Notes: a model not told the origin generated them from the letters alone. Positions 19,695 to 35,251 are shown, numbered from the stretch's first letter. The stretch is DNA of 64,000 nt from Taiwanofungus camphoratus (GCA_003999685.1 CP021233.1:868001-932000); one strand, 5' to 3'. Program-made: numbers and translations.

Positions 19695-21690
19695 ACACAG
19701 CCCTTCAATTACTGTAGAAGGTGGACTTGGGTTAGAGACGAGTTGTGAACGCAACCCTTCAATGTGACTTGAAGGCAGATGTAAGACTGAGTGCAACCCT
19801 TCAACAATTGTCGAAGACGGACGAGACGCTGATGAGTCCCGTAGCCTCCTGGGCCCCGAATCGCGATTTTAGGAGCTTTCTAATCCCCCAACCGACCACT
19901 CTAAGACTCTTCTACAGCCTACGACAGGAGGGATAGGTCCCTATAATATTCCTAACGCCCCCTTTCCTTCCTAAACCCTCCTAACACTCTACGAAGTCTT
20001 GCGAAGTCACACGAGGTGCTACGAGATTTTGAATGCTAGACGCGAAGTCCCTAACTCCTGCTAAGTCCACTATCGGACACTGCCGGTCCTCCCATACTGT
20101 TCCATTGGATCTAGGTCCTATCTACTATGTCACTCGTCCCGGGCTTAGCTAAGAAGTCTTAGCTAAGTCTCTTCTAGCTCTTGTGATTGCAGCTACCTCT
20201 GATAGGCTCCGAAATGGTCCGAAGTTCCGGAAGTTGGACTTAGGAAGCCTTGCGCACCCCATGGGTCTCGATCCTATGCCATAAGGTCATCCTAGGGCGT
20301 ATCCATATGGCCCGCCACCCAGTTAGGACACCTCCTACCCCGATTAGGCCAAGTCCCGCTGCTAAGAACTTCGTGTGCTCTTAGCCCACTAAGATAGGTG
20401 ATCACGGCGCATGGCTGCTCTTGGATAATCATCCTGCCCTCATGAATGAAGTTGGTCACCTTTCTACCGTACGTAGTTCCCCTGTTTCAGTTCCTATTTA
20501 GTTCCTATCCTCCTCGTGTTCACTTCGGAGCCCATGCGCTTTAGTACACATTTCGGACTCGTAAGGATCACTTCGCGCAAGAATAGTTCACCTCACGCTC
20601 CCCTATTTAGTCAGAGGTAGTTTACTATGTACGGGAGAGACCCCTCAGTGCACGCTTCTCTCTTTGAAATACAAGTTCCCTTGTAGCTCTGATCTCAGGA
20701 AAGCGTTGCGAGTACAACCTTAGGAACGGTCCTAAGGCCCCTAAGTCTCCACCCCAGCTCCATTTCAGTACCTTTGAACTACGTCTACGCTCACGATCTA
20801 TCTACGAACCACGTCTACGCTTCCCGAACTACGCACTACGATCCACGAAGTCGCCGTGACTTCGCGCCCTTCAGCACCTCTTATAGCACCTATCCGGTGG
20901 GCCTCCGCCTTAGTTATACCTTTAGGCTCACGTTGTGTCATTCCTACGTCCTACGAATAACCCTACGACTCTCCCATAGCCTTCATTTCGGGCTATAGCA
21001 CCTCCCTCTACGCCCTCGAACTCTCCGACCCACACCTCGAAGTCATCAGACACTTCAGAGCTTTCAGCAACCTCGTTCTCCCATTCCTATTCCAAGTATT
21101 AGCTCTCCGAACCATCCGACCTCTCCTACAAGTCTCCTACGCTAGCCAAACCTCGCCCACCTCGCTCTAACAAACCTCTCCCACCTCGCTCTAACAAACC
21201 TCTAAGCCTTACGCCCTTTAGCTAACTCTAGCTAAAAGAACTTCGCAGCAGTCTCGTACCCTCTGCCGCTTAGTAGAAATTATAGTCCATTGGCTTATTG
21301 CTCCCTAACTCTATACAGCCTACGAAGTCAGCTCGCGCGATTTAGCTAAAACTTCGAAGGACTTCGCAGAATCTCGAAGGACTTTGCGTACTTCAGAGGG
21401 CCTCGCAAGGCCTTAGGGATTGTATAGCACTTAGGAACAAGATCCTGTTGTGCAGGACCCTTGACCCCTTACTCCCCCACTTACAAAAAACAAGACATAC
21501 AGATTTCCCGGTATCATACAGGTTGTAGCTCCTACCCTCACATCCTCACAGTTATCACACTACCCCACAGCCACGTTGTGGAGCACTCCCTAGGTACCAG
21601 GGTCCCCTAGGTCGTATCAACGCAACCCTTCAAGAGACTGTAGAAGGTGGATTGTAGACGCAACTCTTCGAATGTAGACAAAGACGGAAA
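19695..21690. repeat. Tandem repeat with CGCAACCCTTCAA unit, split by LTR-like element 2
   Basis: Three degenerate units containing (G/C)CAACCCTTCAA...GAAGG precede element 2 (19700-19829). Two more follow it (21620-21690). The unit is about 40-50 bp. Confidence 0.6.
19830..21619 (+). mobile_element. LTR-like solo element 2 (1790 bp), 4-bp target duplication ACGC
   Basis: It has the same family and orientation as element 1: TGATGAGTCCCG start, GGTCGTATCA end, flanked by ACGC at 19826-19829 and 21620-21623. Compared with element 1 it has an extra block of about 90 bp near 21030-21120, a 24-bp local duplication near 21168-21191 and another extra block of about 70 bp near 21250-21325, which account for the length difference. 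The different target duplication shows it inserted independently of element 1, so the two are not the paired LTRs of one element. Confidence 0.85.
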
Positions 21691-22239
21691 GACACAGTAG
21701 AACGCGGTAGAAGACTGTATCGAAGGTGCTCTTCTTGAGCTCTGCAGAATGGGGGAAAACTTGTCTGTTGGTCTGAGACGTCATACATCATGTTTATACT
21801 ACTTTACTATAATGTAAGGCGCATCAGGAGTGGCGTAGTACGAGTGGCATCCTAACTACTTGCGTACTACGAAGTAGCTTGTAGAGGGAGTGGCTACTAT
21901 ACTGATGTCACTAGTAAGGCTGAGACAAAGGAACATATATAGACTAAGATGTGGTCATAGCGTTATCAAGCGCATCGAGTGGCACGTTGAAGCTGATTGA
22001 GCGATATTGGGGTGGTGTGACCAGTCACATGCGAGGACTTTGAGTGGTGACTGCGTGTGGCACATTGTGCGTAAAGAGAACTGTGCATCAGAACGTCGGA
22101 CCAGGATTGGTGGAGTGGCTGTGGCATGATTTGAAGCTTATCAGAGAGTCCCACAGTGGCTCTTCGGGCTGTATCGAATGCTGATAGGTCTGATATACCT
22201 CTGTGCCCTGAAAGCACCCATTTTCAGTTTTCTATGTGC
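21691..22239. other. Repeat-island spacer, no gene seen
   Basis: No supported coding sequence. A short stretch near 21964 (TTATCAAGCGCATCGAGTGGC) resembles the sequence just right of copy R3 at 23703, suggesting another repeat boundary. Confidence 0.4.
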
Positions 22240-23707
22240 CTCTAGACTACTCTACAGATCATCAGGACAAAGACCCACTGTCTGTGCATCATAACGCCAC
22301 CCGAGAATCCCAGTCAATGCACCAAAACATCATTATTCAGACTTCGGATATCAGAAGTTCTACAGTGCACCCCTATCCCACAGAGCAGTCCCTCATACTC
22401 TGTAATGCACTCTTTCAGCTCATCCTAGCGTTCCTCTTACGTCCTCAAGTCCCTTTTGTTGGCCAAGAGAAACTGAGCAAAAGTCCTTCGGTCTTCAGTT
22501 TTCGGTCCTCAATCCCTGGTCCTTCAGTTTTCGGTCTTCAGTCCTTAGTTCTCGGTCCCTCGGTCCGGAGTCCTGGCCTCTTGTTCATGACGTCCCTATG
22601 ATCCCTTGGTATTGCCTAGACTCCCTATGCATTGGCTTGACAGTTCAGCACTCTTAGGTCCCTGTTCCCCCCAAGGCCTGGTTAGATAGCCCATCTTCCA
22701 TGTGATGATCTCTAGATAAGCATCCCTCACCTTGTGCCATTCCCCCGTAACCTTTCTACCACATTCAGAGTTCCTGTTTCATGTCCTACTTCAGTTTAGT
22801 TCCCCATATGGTACGCTGATCAGATCCTAGATTTTACAATTTTCAGTTTGTTTTTGGTTTCTTCAGTTTTATTTTGCGTAAGATACTTCGGCACCACGGA
22901 CCCCTTATGTAGTCTTCTGTACCTACCAGATGACAGAGAGAAGACACGCGCTCCCATCTTGTCTTGCAGAATCTACAGACTTGTCCCCCAGAGTTCAGAT
23001 TTGGGTTTCCCCTGCTCTAAGGCTTCCCTACAGTCTGACAAGGTTCTCCTCCATCGTATCTATGCCTATCGTCAGCCAGCAGTCCTATTATATTGTATAT
23101 CGCAGCAGTTCTACGTCTTCTACGTCCTACGTTCCTGAAGTTGGAGTCACTTCGGTCTGAGTAACCAGTCACCCTCCTTCTTCTCATCTGGCATGCCTCC
23201 GCCCTCGTTATACCCCATAGGCACATGTTGCGTACAGTCCAGTCTATCAGTCATCACCTATGCCAGCCCTACACCCCATTCCTATGCCATAAGCCCTCAG
23301 CAGTATCTCCTATCCCAATTACATTGGTTTTCAGTTTATCTTTCAGTTCTCAGTTTACCATCGGTTTGCCCCCAGTTTCCTTCGACTCCTTTGCACCTGG
23401 CCGGCATTCGACCAGCCTGCTGCCATCGGATTAGAAGACCATGCTCCTACCTTCCTGGGACTGTCCGCACCTCAGCATAAGATCCTGTCGTGCAGGATTC
23501 ATTGGCCCCTTACTCCTCTGCACACACTAGACTTTTAGGCTTCTGACAGTGGTCTAGGTAGTTTCTCTGTCGTGTCCCTTCACTTACCTTTCCCTCTGGT
23601 ATCCTTCACAGATACCACACCGCTTTAGCTCACTCCCTACTCATTGGGACGCGTTGGACCTACTCCCTAGGTTCATCTCCACAGTCCAGGACACCCTAGG
23701 TCATATC
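22240..23707 (+). repeat. Repeat family R, copy R3 (uninterrupted, holds the empty site of element 1)
   Basis: A plus-oriented copy matching R1 in inverse. It ends CCTAGGTCATATCAACGC, close to the 3' end of the LTR-like elements (CCTAGGTCGTATCA), and contains a similar AAGATCCTG(T)(C/T)GTGCAGGA segment. Some thymine-rich CGGTCTTCAGTTTTCGGTCC repeats lie at 22480-22560. Confidence 0.75.
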
Positions 23708-25048
23708 AACGCGTCAAGTGGCATTGAAGCCATGACTAAGGTCCTAGGGTCAAGTGAGGGCGCTCTGTGGGGCCTAGAAGGGCCTGGCACCTATCAGTGG
23801 TTCACTTGAAGTACCTGCAGTCAAGGAGCAATCTAAAACATGTACTCTGATATTGATTTCTGGTTTCATTCATGATGTCACAGATTTTTTGAATAATCAT
23901 TCTGGCAGATCCAGATCACTCATGGAGAACACAGGAAGAGACATGACTGCATCCTTCTTTGGTGGAATTTATGACCATTTGAATGCTGCTCATAATGTAC
24001 ATGCCTACTTTAATATCTAATCTCATGCAGATAATTAATACCGCAATGAAGCTGCTCACAATGATGTGTGTTGGTATCCTCAGGGGTGGCATGGAGCTGT
24101 TGGGGGAACATAGCATTTGACCTTCTCAGAAGTTATATATTGCTGATGACCCATCAATCAAAAACCATATACTTTAGGTAGAGTTCCATGCATTCTGTTT
24201 TTCTGTAGACTATGTTTCAGTATCCCTCATTTAACCAATGCTAGTAAAGGTGCTCAAGATGACGTAGATGAGAGGAGGTTTTGAAGAAAGCCCAGGCACC
24301 AGAAGTACAAAAGCCAAGGCTGGTATGTCTCGTTTGTCATGCCTTCTCATACCTGCCCAACCCCCATTCTTCATGACATTTTTCGATGTATCATTCACAC
24401 CACGACTAGTATGTTTACTATGTAGGAAGGTCGGACATTGAAGTGACTCGGATGCAGTCGCAAGACCACAGTGTACATAGCTGACATGACTATCATCGTG
24501 CTATTTGCTGATTGACATCTTGCGACGAAACGTACCGCACGTTTGTCCCATACTCTGCTGCGTCAATGGAGGAGTGCGTATCGAGCACCGCACTGACACT
24601 GCGGATAGTCAATTAGATGACAAAGGCCCATAAAGCCGACATGCTTGAAAAGGGGCTTAAAAATCATATAGTGACCGGAAACAGATCCATTGGTTGCCAA
24701 AATGAACAAAGTCTGGCCAATACATTGGAATGAGAATCTCACAGTGACTAGTACTTACTGACTGCAAACCCTTGCAAATCGGACGACGTCGACCTTTGTC
24801 GGGCGAAGGCTGACGAAGGTCACCGCTATCGCCGCTAAGCGTCGCTGACTAATATGGCCGACAAGGGGCGGCACCTCTGCCTTGAGCGGCACACGTTGCG
24901 CAGCGAGCGTTCACTGGCCCTGGTGGAAGTAATAGCTTCAGCTCCTTTCTCTTCCACTTTCCATTCACTCTCTTTCCCTTGTGCATTCCCCGAATTCCTG
25001 CTTATATTCACGACTGCCGAATTATTTTGAATACGACACGGTTGAACC
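23708..25048. other. Right edge of repeat island and promoter side of the DUF300 gene
   Basis: No supported gene. The last several hundred bases before 25049 presumably include the promoter of the TMEM184-like gene. Confidence 0.4.
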
Positions 25049-27374
25049 ATGGTGAACTCAACACTCTGTCCTTCGGGTAACACACAGGCTATCGAACAAG
25101 ATAGTTTCTGGAGCAGTAGTGGGGCCAATTGGGATACACATCGAATAGGCTGGCTAATCGCTGGGATCTGTGCCGCAGTTGTGCGTGTAATGTCCTTCTC
25201 CACAGGAACAGTCGGAAAAGGTCTCATTTGTCGGCGAAATTGAATGCCAGACTGTTGTTATCACTCTCATAAATGTTCTCACACATTGTCTGTAAGCATA
25301 CCTATCCATATTCCAGATATACGTAGGCAGGCTGAGACTTGGCAATATAGATATTACACGAACCGTGCGGAACAACGACAAATGCAAGTATCTCTGAGAT
25401 GAACGATCATCACTTTTGAACTATCGTCTTACTCGGACTGCAGTCTCCGTGTATTGTATATGCCTGCCGTCTACGGCATCATATCCTTCTTTTCCTACAG
25501 ATATTTCCGAAGCTATACATACTATTCTCTCATCGAATCCGGTAGGGTGGTCTGTTTTGCAGCGCGTTCTGTGCTAATTCCATCCAACTGTCAGCCTATG
25601 AGGTATGGATCAGTCCCTTCCGCCGTTACATTAGAATGGAGCGTTTGTTAATCTTGCATAGGCTGTTACTCTTAGTGCTTTCCTGTAAGCTGGAACACAT
25701 TCTTACTGTATATTTTGTTCTGAGTAGTCGAAACAGCCTCCTCCTTATCGAGTTCGTGGCGGCCTCAGATCACAAGGTCGATAACGCCATTGCACGGAAA
25801 GACAAAAAGAAGTTACCCTTACCGGTGAGACCTCATTGATGTCATGACACTTACCTTTGATCTGACTATATCAACTGCTCGGGTTAAGTTCTGCTATTGG
25901 AGATACCGACCAACCAAGGTAGATTCTGATAAATATTCTTTTGCCCCTGTAATCATGCTCATCAAGTCCTTCAGGCGTATTTCATGTATACCCTCAAGGT
26001 ATCGCGATATCCTTGTTCGTTTTTTGTCTCAGCATATTAATATCGATGCTAGTGGTCGGTACTGCAATACGTAATTATTCGTCCAGGTAAGTCACATTCA
26101 GGATGTCATGCCTCCCTATGCGCACTGTTCGTATATCTACCAAGTGCTATCTATCGTCGGCATCATTTGCCAGAAGAAGGGCGTTCTGTGTGAGTCGGGT
26201 CCGTGGAGCTTCAAGACAGCGAACGCGTACATCGAAGTGATCGATGGCGTCAGCATAACGTGCGCATCGACCCCTCCATCGTTTGCACCATGATTTTTGA
26301 TTTCGTAAATACACTCTGGCATGAATGTAGGATTGCACTGTACGGGCTGATCGTGTTCTATGGCTTGACAAGGGACGAGTTGAAGGGTCGTCGTCCGCTC
26401 GCGAAGTTCCTTTCGATCAAGCTCATCGTCATGTTCACGTTCTACCAGGGTTTAGTCGTAGGCCCTGATTTCCGTTCTGTATCTCTGTATCTTCCGTCCT
26501 GATCTATGAATTCTTCTAGTTTGACGCGCTCGAAGGCCGCGTTATACATGGTAGGTTGATCTTTCACGGATCGCGCTCGCGATTGACTTTACGTTACATA
26601 GCGACGCAATATTGGACCGAGACTAACATTGCGGATGGGTTGAACGCATTGGCGACGTGTATTGAAGTCAGCTACGCACTGTCTACGGTTTGCTTACAAG
26701 ACTAACATCTTGTCATTCAGATGGTGCTTTTTTCTGCGTTCATGATGTGGGCCTATTCAGCATCCGAATACAAGGTCGCTGGCCAACGACGAACCAGCAT
26801 TTGGCGACCGCTCTGGGACAGGTCAGTTTCTTTGAATGCATGACTGACACAACTGAATCTAAATCTTCTTCCCTTTCTTCGAATGTATGACTGTGACACA
26901 ACTGAATCCAAATATTCTTCCCTTTCTTAGCATTAACTACAGTGCGTCTGCTGCAATTTTTATCCAACCATACATATGTTGACATGGTGGCTGCGTCGCT
27001 CCATCCTCACAGGCGACTTTGCTGCCGAGATTGTGAGCTCACTTCGGTTCTTCGTCGACTACTTCCGCGGGAAGTCATACACACGCTCGCGCGGTATGGT
27101 GGTCGACAGCGAAGGCAAGATGCATCCGAAGATGGACTTCGGAGAGGCATTCGGTATTGCGGCGTCTGGCAGCCCATACGATCCGCGCAGCGCTAGTGAG
27201 TCCGCTGGCATGCGTTCGCGGATGAGCTACGACGACAATATCAGACTAGCGCCGTATAGCTATGCGAACCGAACGGCGGATAGCCCACCATCGAGCGTGG
27301 AGGGTTCTTTAGAAGCACCGGACGGCATGCCTAGTGCGAATGGGCGAGTGACTCGGTCACCACCACGACTATGA
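25049..27374 (+). CDS. TMEM184/DUF300 family multi-pass membrane protein
   Basis: Start ATG 25049 (MVNSTLCPSGNTQ), followed by a first helix (HRIGWLIAGICAAV). Many short exons follow. Recognisable family segments are ILYMPAVYGIISFFSYRYFRSYTYYSLIE, AVTLSAFL plus LLLIEFVAASDHKVD, CQKKGVLCESGPWSFKTANAYIEVID split into short runs across introns, and ALYGLIVFYGLTRDELKGRRPLAKFL with SIKLIVMFTFYQG. The C-terminal hydrophilic tail (FGEAFGIAASGSPYD... to SPPRL) ends at 27374. The family (DUF300, which includes plant LAZ1, human TMEM184 and organic solute transporter alpha) has seven membrane helices. In fungi its role is not well defined. The gene converges with the SPE3-LYS9 gene, about 400 bp away. 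Confidence 0.88.
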
Positions 27375-27772
27375 TTGATATGGCTATGTCCTTACCCATT
27401 CCTTCTTGCGTTAGTTTAGGGGTTCTATTCTGTGCTGTATAGTCAATCTGTGCTATCTTACGGACGTAGAACGGCTTCAGATGTACACCTTTTGTGTTTG
27501 AAATTTGAGAATCGGGATGTAGCTGGTGTCATTTTTAGGCTCTTAGACAATATAGGCAAGGGCCGGTTGTTAGCGGGTCCATGGCCGACAAAATTGCGCG
27601 CAGACTACTTTAAAATCTTCGATGTTGGCAGATTGCATGAGCGGGTCTTAGAACGTAAATGTGATCTGGACGATGAGCTACAAGGAAAGTTCTGTTTACA
27701 AGACAATACACTCTATACGACTTCATTCAAATCCATTTCCCTACACTTCAATTGCTATATGCAACAATACCT
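27375..27772. other. Convergent 3' intergenic region
   Basis: Lies between two converging genes. No supported coding frame; presumably holds both 3' UTRs. Confidence 0.5.
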
Positions 27773-30397
<2,625 letters not shown>

Positions 30398-33005
30398 AGT
30401 TGAATATAGTCAATAGACTGAGGGTACGGGGCAGGCTGAGCTGAGTCCACTCGCAGATTTTGCAGATTCGAGTCACCACAGTAATCGTGATTAGATAACT
30501 TTTGCTTTAGATAAGATTAGCGCCCGCACGACAGTTGTAAAACCGCTTGGAGCACCTCTCAATACCTCTAAAATACCTGCGGTAGCTGTTTGGTCGAACG
30601 CCGAAACAAGCTACTATACAAAATTTTATCCTTATTCAATTCACTAAAGATTCCTAGTCCTACGCACAACTTGTAGACGCAGGAAACATGCTTTTGATCC
30701 CGTTCACCCTGAATACATTCCTTCAACTTGACCAAAACAGCCAATCCCTCCCCGAGCCTGACATACTTACTCAAGACGACAAATCGAGGGTTGTCCGATG
30801 CGATATGAATGAAAGGACCATCGATGCTCATATAGGGACTGGGCGTAGAACTAGCGTTTGGAACTGAGACCGTTGCCTGCCGCTATCGCTGCAAGCTCCG
30901 TCCTATCTACCTCGCCGCTGTATTTATACTCCAATGCTTTCTCCAACTAGTTGTCGGACTCCTTCAGATACTCTTGCGCTCGGAATCCTCCGCTCGTCCA
31001 GAAGCCAGGGTAGTGACTGAGCAGCTAGTCGTATGGATTGCGCCAGTCAAGATATACGTTGATGGAATACATCGACACCTTCTCAGGGGACGAGCGCAGC
31101 GTATACGATGGTGAGTTCTGGAACCGTTGTTAACTCCAGGTGAACTTCTTTCCAGCTGTGTTTTACTTCTTCCTCATTCCCTGCGTCAAACCCAGGATAC
31201 CGCCAGTCAGGGGAGAGTTGTGGTCACGTCTCTCAGACTTTATGCCAGGCGGCCCATCTATAGGGGATGCTGGTGTCAGCCAATGCGAGTGAGGAGCGGA
31301 TCTATTGTTTACAATCTTGTAGTCGCATCTCCCCTCAACGATAGCCTGTGTTTCGTCAGCTGATGCTCATCGCTGGTCCGGTCGGTGAGTGTTCGCAATG
31401 ATGCAAAACCGAATAGGGTTACGTGCCAGAGTTGGGAAACGAAGGACTTCATTTGGTTAGGGAGCAGGCACCGTGAGACCGACAAACTTCGAATTGAATG
31501 TATGCCTGTGCCATGGCAAGGCCCACGATCGCTTTGATGATCCTATTTGCCAGCGTGACTAGGTCGTCAAAAGTTTTCTGACCTTGGACAGCCTGTTTCC
31601 CTGAGGTTCGGCCTGCTCAGAACGATGGACCTGATATTCGCAATGTGGTCGTGCGCTCTAGGTTTCCCACTCGAAAACTAGAAGTGCTGCTACTGGTGTC
31701 CTTGCTCGAGTGGATGCTCAATCGTGGTTCGACCTCCTTTCTTGTACCGATAGTGCGATGGAGTGTATATTCGGGTGAGCCCGAGTAATATAGAGCTTTC
31801 AGCCGCGTCGAGACATTGCCTCCAGATTGGCTTCTGCTGTCAAGATCTCAGGCACTTATCTCCGCATTGTTGATCCTGCCTGCAAGGATGTTGTACCTAT
31901 CTTGTCTCGAAGCGATTAGGCCTTATCTATGTTGTCTCATAATTTGTGCGACGATTCTGATTTAATTCTAAACGGACGAGAGGTCAAACCATCACCGTTC
32001 GCTCAGAACTACTACTATGATGTCGCCGAAGACTAGTAATGCAACGCCCTCCACATGATCGTTAAAAATTGCAATACTCACCCTGTCAGTGCCGAGAACA
32101 AACGAGGAGCACCATGATCGTGACGGCAAGCAGGACCGGGCGGGGCCTGTTATTTTGCGCGGAGAGCATTGTCAGCTGGTCATTGTGGTTGTCCGGCTCT
32201 GCTCGACTGTAGCCACAGGACTCGCTCCCTATGTGCCAATAGCCTCAGATGACCTTGTCCAACGCCGTTTGTGATAATGTTAATGTTCTACATCAAGTAG
32301 CTTGTAACAGAGCTCGATGTGAGAAATATGGTACGCGGCTCCGCATTTCGAGTATCACCCATATAGAAATCGGTCTTACCAACTTTAGTAATTCCCGTCT
32401 GGGCAGAGTTGCCTGGATGCTTTTGCACAACGCGTGACGCGTATTCGAGGATATGTCTTCAACCCTGGAATTTTATACATCGTGCGAGAACGTGTCAGAA
32501 GGAAGCGCTAGCCTCTGTTATCTCCACGTTGTCAAATAAGCCTAACATTTGCCTCATCTGATGATTGCAGATCATGTACGATGCAAGCATCGCAATGGAA
32601 TCCATCGCAGGCAGTCGGCGTCTCTTTGAAAGCGGTCTTAGTGCTACTTTACAGGTAATAGAATACAAACGCCTGAAGAAGATACTGCCTGGAGTAGATA
32701 CGACAAATCGCCGTGTCTTCACTATCTGAGAACCTCGAAATTCTGAACTCCCAGGGGGGAAGGAGGGACGCTGCCGACTGTGCGCCTGTGCAGTGAGTGT
32801 TGAGTAGATCGTTCGGGCTGGGTGACAGAATGTGTCCGCGATCATGGCAACGACATTGGAATTCTGCCCGGTGTTTCAACTGGCCTCAATCGGGGCGGGC
32901 TCCCGGACCGCCGCGGCCCGGCCACCTTCAGGTACGCTCGTATATGACCTTCCCCACAATCTCGATCTGGCGGCCCGTGGGGTTTGAATGCACAAGGCAG
33001 AGACT
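30398..33005. other. Long intergenic stretch with one decayed coding relic
   Basis: Apart from the relic at 30840-31370 and an 87-codon open frame at 30568-30831 (minus, MSIDGPFIHIASDNPRFVVL), no gene is supported. The last 250 bp are GC-rich and lead into the transporter promoter. Confidence 0.4.
30840..31370 (-). pseudogene. Decayed coding relic of unknown family
   Basis: Read on the minus strand, a protein-like frame runs through MYSINVYLDWRNPYD, a TAG, LLSHYPGFWTSGGFRAQEYL plus KESDN, a TAG, and LEKALEYKYSGEVDRTELAA, then a further TAG. Composition looks coding between the stops. The adjacent open frame at 30568-30831 on the same strand but in another frame may be its continuation. I do not recognise the family. 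Confidence 0.35.
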
Positions 33006-33017
33006 TTATAAACCCCG
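33006..33017 (+). promoter_or_regulatory. TATA box and adjacent CCCCGC motif of the MFS transporter gene
   Basis: TTATAAA at about 33007-33012, roughly 95 bp upstream of ATG 33105, is followed directly by CCCCGC. The latter matches on the minus strand the SYGGRG core recognised by Cre1/Mig1-type glucose repressors. One match alone is weak evidence for glucose control. Confidence 0.4.
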
Positions 33018-33104
33018 CCCGAGGAATCGCTGCCACCAGGTTGGATATTTACGGTCCCCTTCTCCCTGTTCTGACCCTGCTAAAGCCCATCGTTACCTTC
33101 CGAC

Positions 33105-35251
33105 ATGATGAAATTAAGAACTGACAAAACCTTTCAAAATATAAGGGTCTATTGTGCGTATATCGTCCATCAAACTCCTGAAATTGTCCACTGACAATCA
33201 CTTTCCGTATCGAAGGGCTTGCGTTCATTGTATATTGGGGAATCCTGCTTTTCGGTTACGACACGTATGTGCTGTCCCTTGCACTTAACCTTTTTTATTC
33301 ATTAATTTTTGCAAGCGGTATTGCCGGAGGCGTTGTCTCTCAGCCCTACTTCAAGGAGCATTTCGGTCTGATCAATCCTGACGGCACAACCAACACCGCC
33401 AAGTCCAATGCGGTCTCCTCGGATGTTGTCTCTGTGATCCAAGCCGGTGCATTTTTTGGCGCCTTGGGAAGCGCACCCATGTCTGGTCAGTGTTCATGCA
33501 CACAGATTTTCCGACTCGCCTCTAACCGTTCATCACATAGCTGCCATTGGACGAAAGTGGTCCTTGTTCATATTTATCATCATTTTCACTGTCGGTGCCG
33601 TAAGTTGCCACCCATCCTTCGATCTCGAAATCGAATTTGACTGCGCGCGCTTGTCAGATATTGCAAACGGTAGCGGGCGGTTCGCGCGGCATTGGTTACA
33701 TTTATGCCGGGCGTGTTATTGCAGGCCTCGGTGTGGGAGCCATCTCTGCCGTGTCGCCTGCGTTTGTCTCGGAGTGCTGCCCCAAGGACGTGCGTGGACG
33801 CATCACCGGCTTCTTCCAGATCATGGTGGCCGTCGGTGTCATGATTTCCTACTTCCTCAACCGTAAGCGCACCTGTCTTGGCCAGTATTCGCGATAGCAC
33901 TTACTCACCTTGTCGTCTCCCCATGTAGTGGGCGTCAGTCTACACATCAAGACGGGTCCGCGCATCTGGCGGATCCCCTTCGGCTTCCAGCTCGTTCCTG
34001 CAGGCATCATGGCCCTCGGCCTCCTCACAGTAAAGGAGTCGCCCAGATGGCTTGCGTCGAAGAATCGCACCGAACAGGCACTCGCCAACCTGGCCTACCT
34101 CCGCAGGCTGGAACCAGACGATGAGAGCATTCGCTACGAGATGGCTGAAATTGAAGCCGCCATTGCAGAAGAACGTGATGCTCGCAACGGCCTGGGTCTC
34201 AAGGAGGCATTCCTCGGGAAGGGCAACTGGATCCGTTTCGTCATCGCTATTGTCATCTTCCTGCTGCAGCAATGGAGCGGGCAAAACTCGGTGAATTATT
34301 ATGCACCGCAGATATTCCAGTCGGTAAGTGCATATGAGCAATAAATGCGCCACATGTATTCATAACAGGTGATTGTGTGCAGATCGGATATACTGGCACG
34401 TCCAACTCTCTCCTGGCGTCTGGTATCTATGGCATTGTCAAGGTCGTCTCGACCTCGATCTTCGTCTTCTTCCTCGTCGATAGCTTGGGTCGCAAAATGT
34501 CCCTCTTCATCTCTTCCATGGGCATGGGCGTCCTGTTCTTCATTATTGGTGCCCTCCTGAAGGTGTATCCTCCTCCCGCAAACAACGGTGGTAATCCCCC
34601 TTCAGCCTCGAAAGCCATGGCTGCGATGTTATACATTTATGTCTGTTTCTATAGCTTGGGTTGGGGACCATTGCCGTATGTGTGTTCACGTTTACAAATT
34701 CAGTCACGACTGAACCCAATGTCACGTCAGATGGGTTTACGTTGCAGACATCTTTCCAACAAGAACAAGACACTATGGGCTAGCCACCGCAAGCGCGTCA
34801 CAATGGCTTTTCAGTGGGCATCTGTCCCTTCTATAGACGTTGACTCCACTTACGTTCATTTCATCGTCCGTGATCAGACTTTGTGCTCGCCAAGGTGACT
34901 CCGACGCTCGTGTCGAATCTTGGCTATAAGATTTTCCTGATGTTCGCCACTATCAACATTGGCGGGATGGCGGTGTTCACGCTGTGAGTATTCTGACTCC
35001 GTTGTCTGCAGAGTCGCTCATCGGCACTGCTTGTAAAGAATGATCCCTGAAACGAAGGGACGCAGCTTGGAAGAGATGGATGTCATCTTCGGTTCCGTCA
35101 AAGCCGACCAGCGCCAGGCCGACATCGAAAAGCGCGAAAGAGGTATGCAGCATAACCCATCGTGATTTAACCGCTAATGTTTATGTTCGTAGTCTTCGAA
35201 CGCGAGATCAACGAGACGACATCGGAGCGCTCGGTGGAGGCCAAAGTCTGA
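33105..35251 (+). CDS. MFS sugar/quinate-type transporter
   Basis: Start ATG 33105 (MMKLRTDKTF). A GTGCGT...GAAG intron joins this to LAFIVYWGILLFGYDT, followed by GIAGGVVSQPYF, AAIGRKWSLFIF, AGRVIAGLGVGAISAVSPAF plus VSECCPKDVRGR (sugar-porter R-G-R signature), PESPRWL-type KESPRWLASKNR, LLQQWSGQNSVNYYAPQIF, DSLGRKMSLF and the terminal PETKGRSLEEMD. This is a full 12-helix sugar porter of about 550 residues ending in a hydrophilic tail (ERSVEAKV). It sits in the plasma membrane and imports a hexose, quinate or a similar polyol by proton symport. Substrate cannot be set from sequence. At least six introns. No neighbouring sugar or quinate catabolic genes. Confidence 0.93.

Noticed and set aside
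16307-21619. One full LTR retrotransposon with elements 1 and 2 as its two LTRs
   Set aside because: Each copy has its own distinct 4-bp target duplication, and the sequence between contains no gag-pol but parts of repeat R.
15948-23480. The near-identical 95-codon frames as duplicated genes
   Set aside because: They lie inside the repeat family R and show no protein-like features; identity reflects the repeat.
24835-25227. 130-codon minus-strand frame
   Set aside because: Antisense to the start of the clearly coding TMEM184-like gene.
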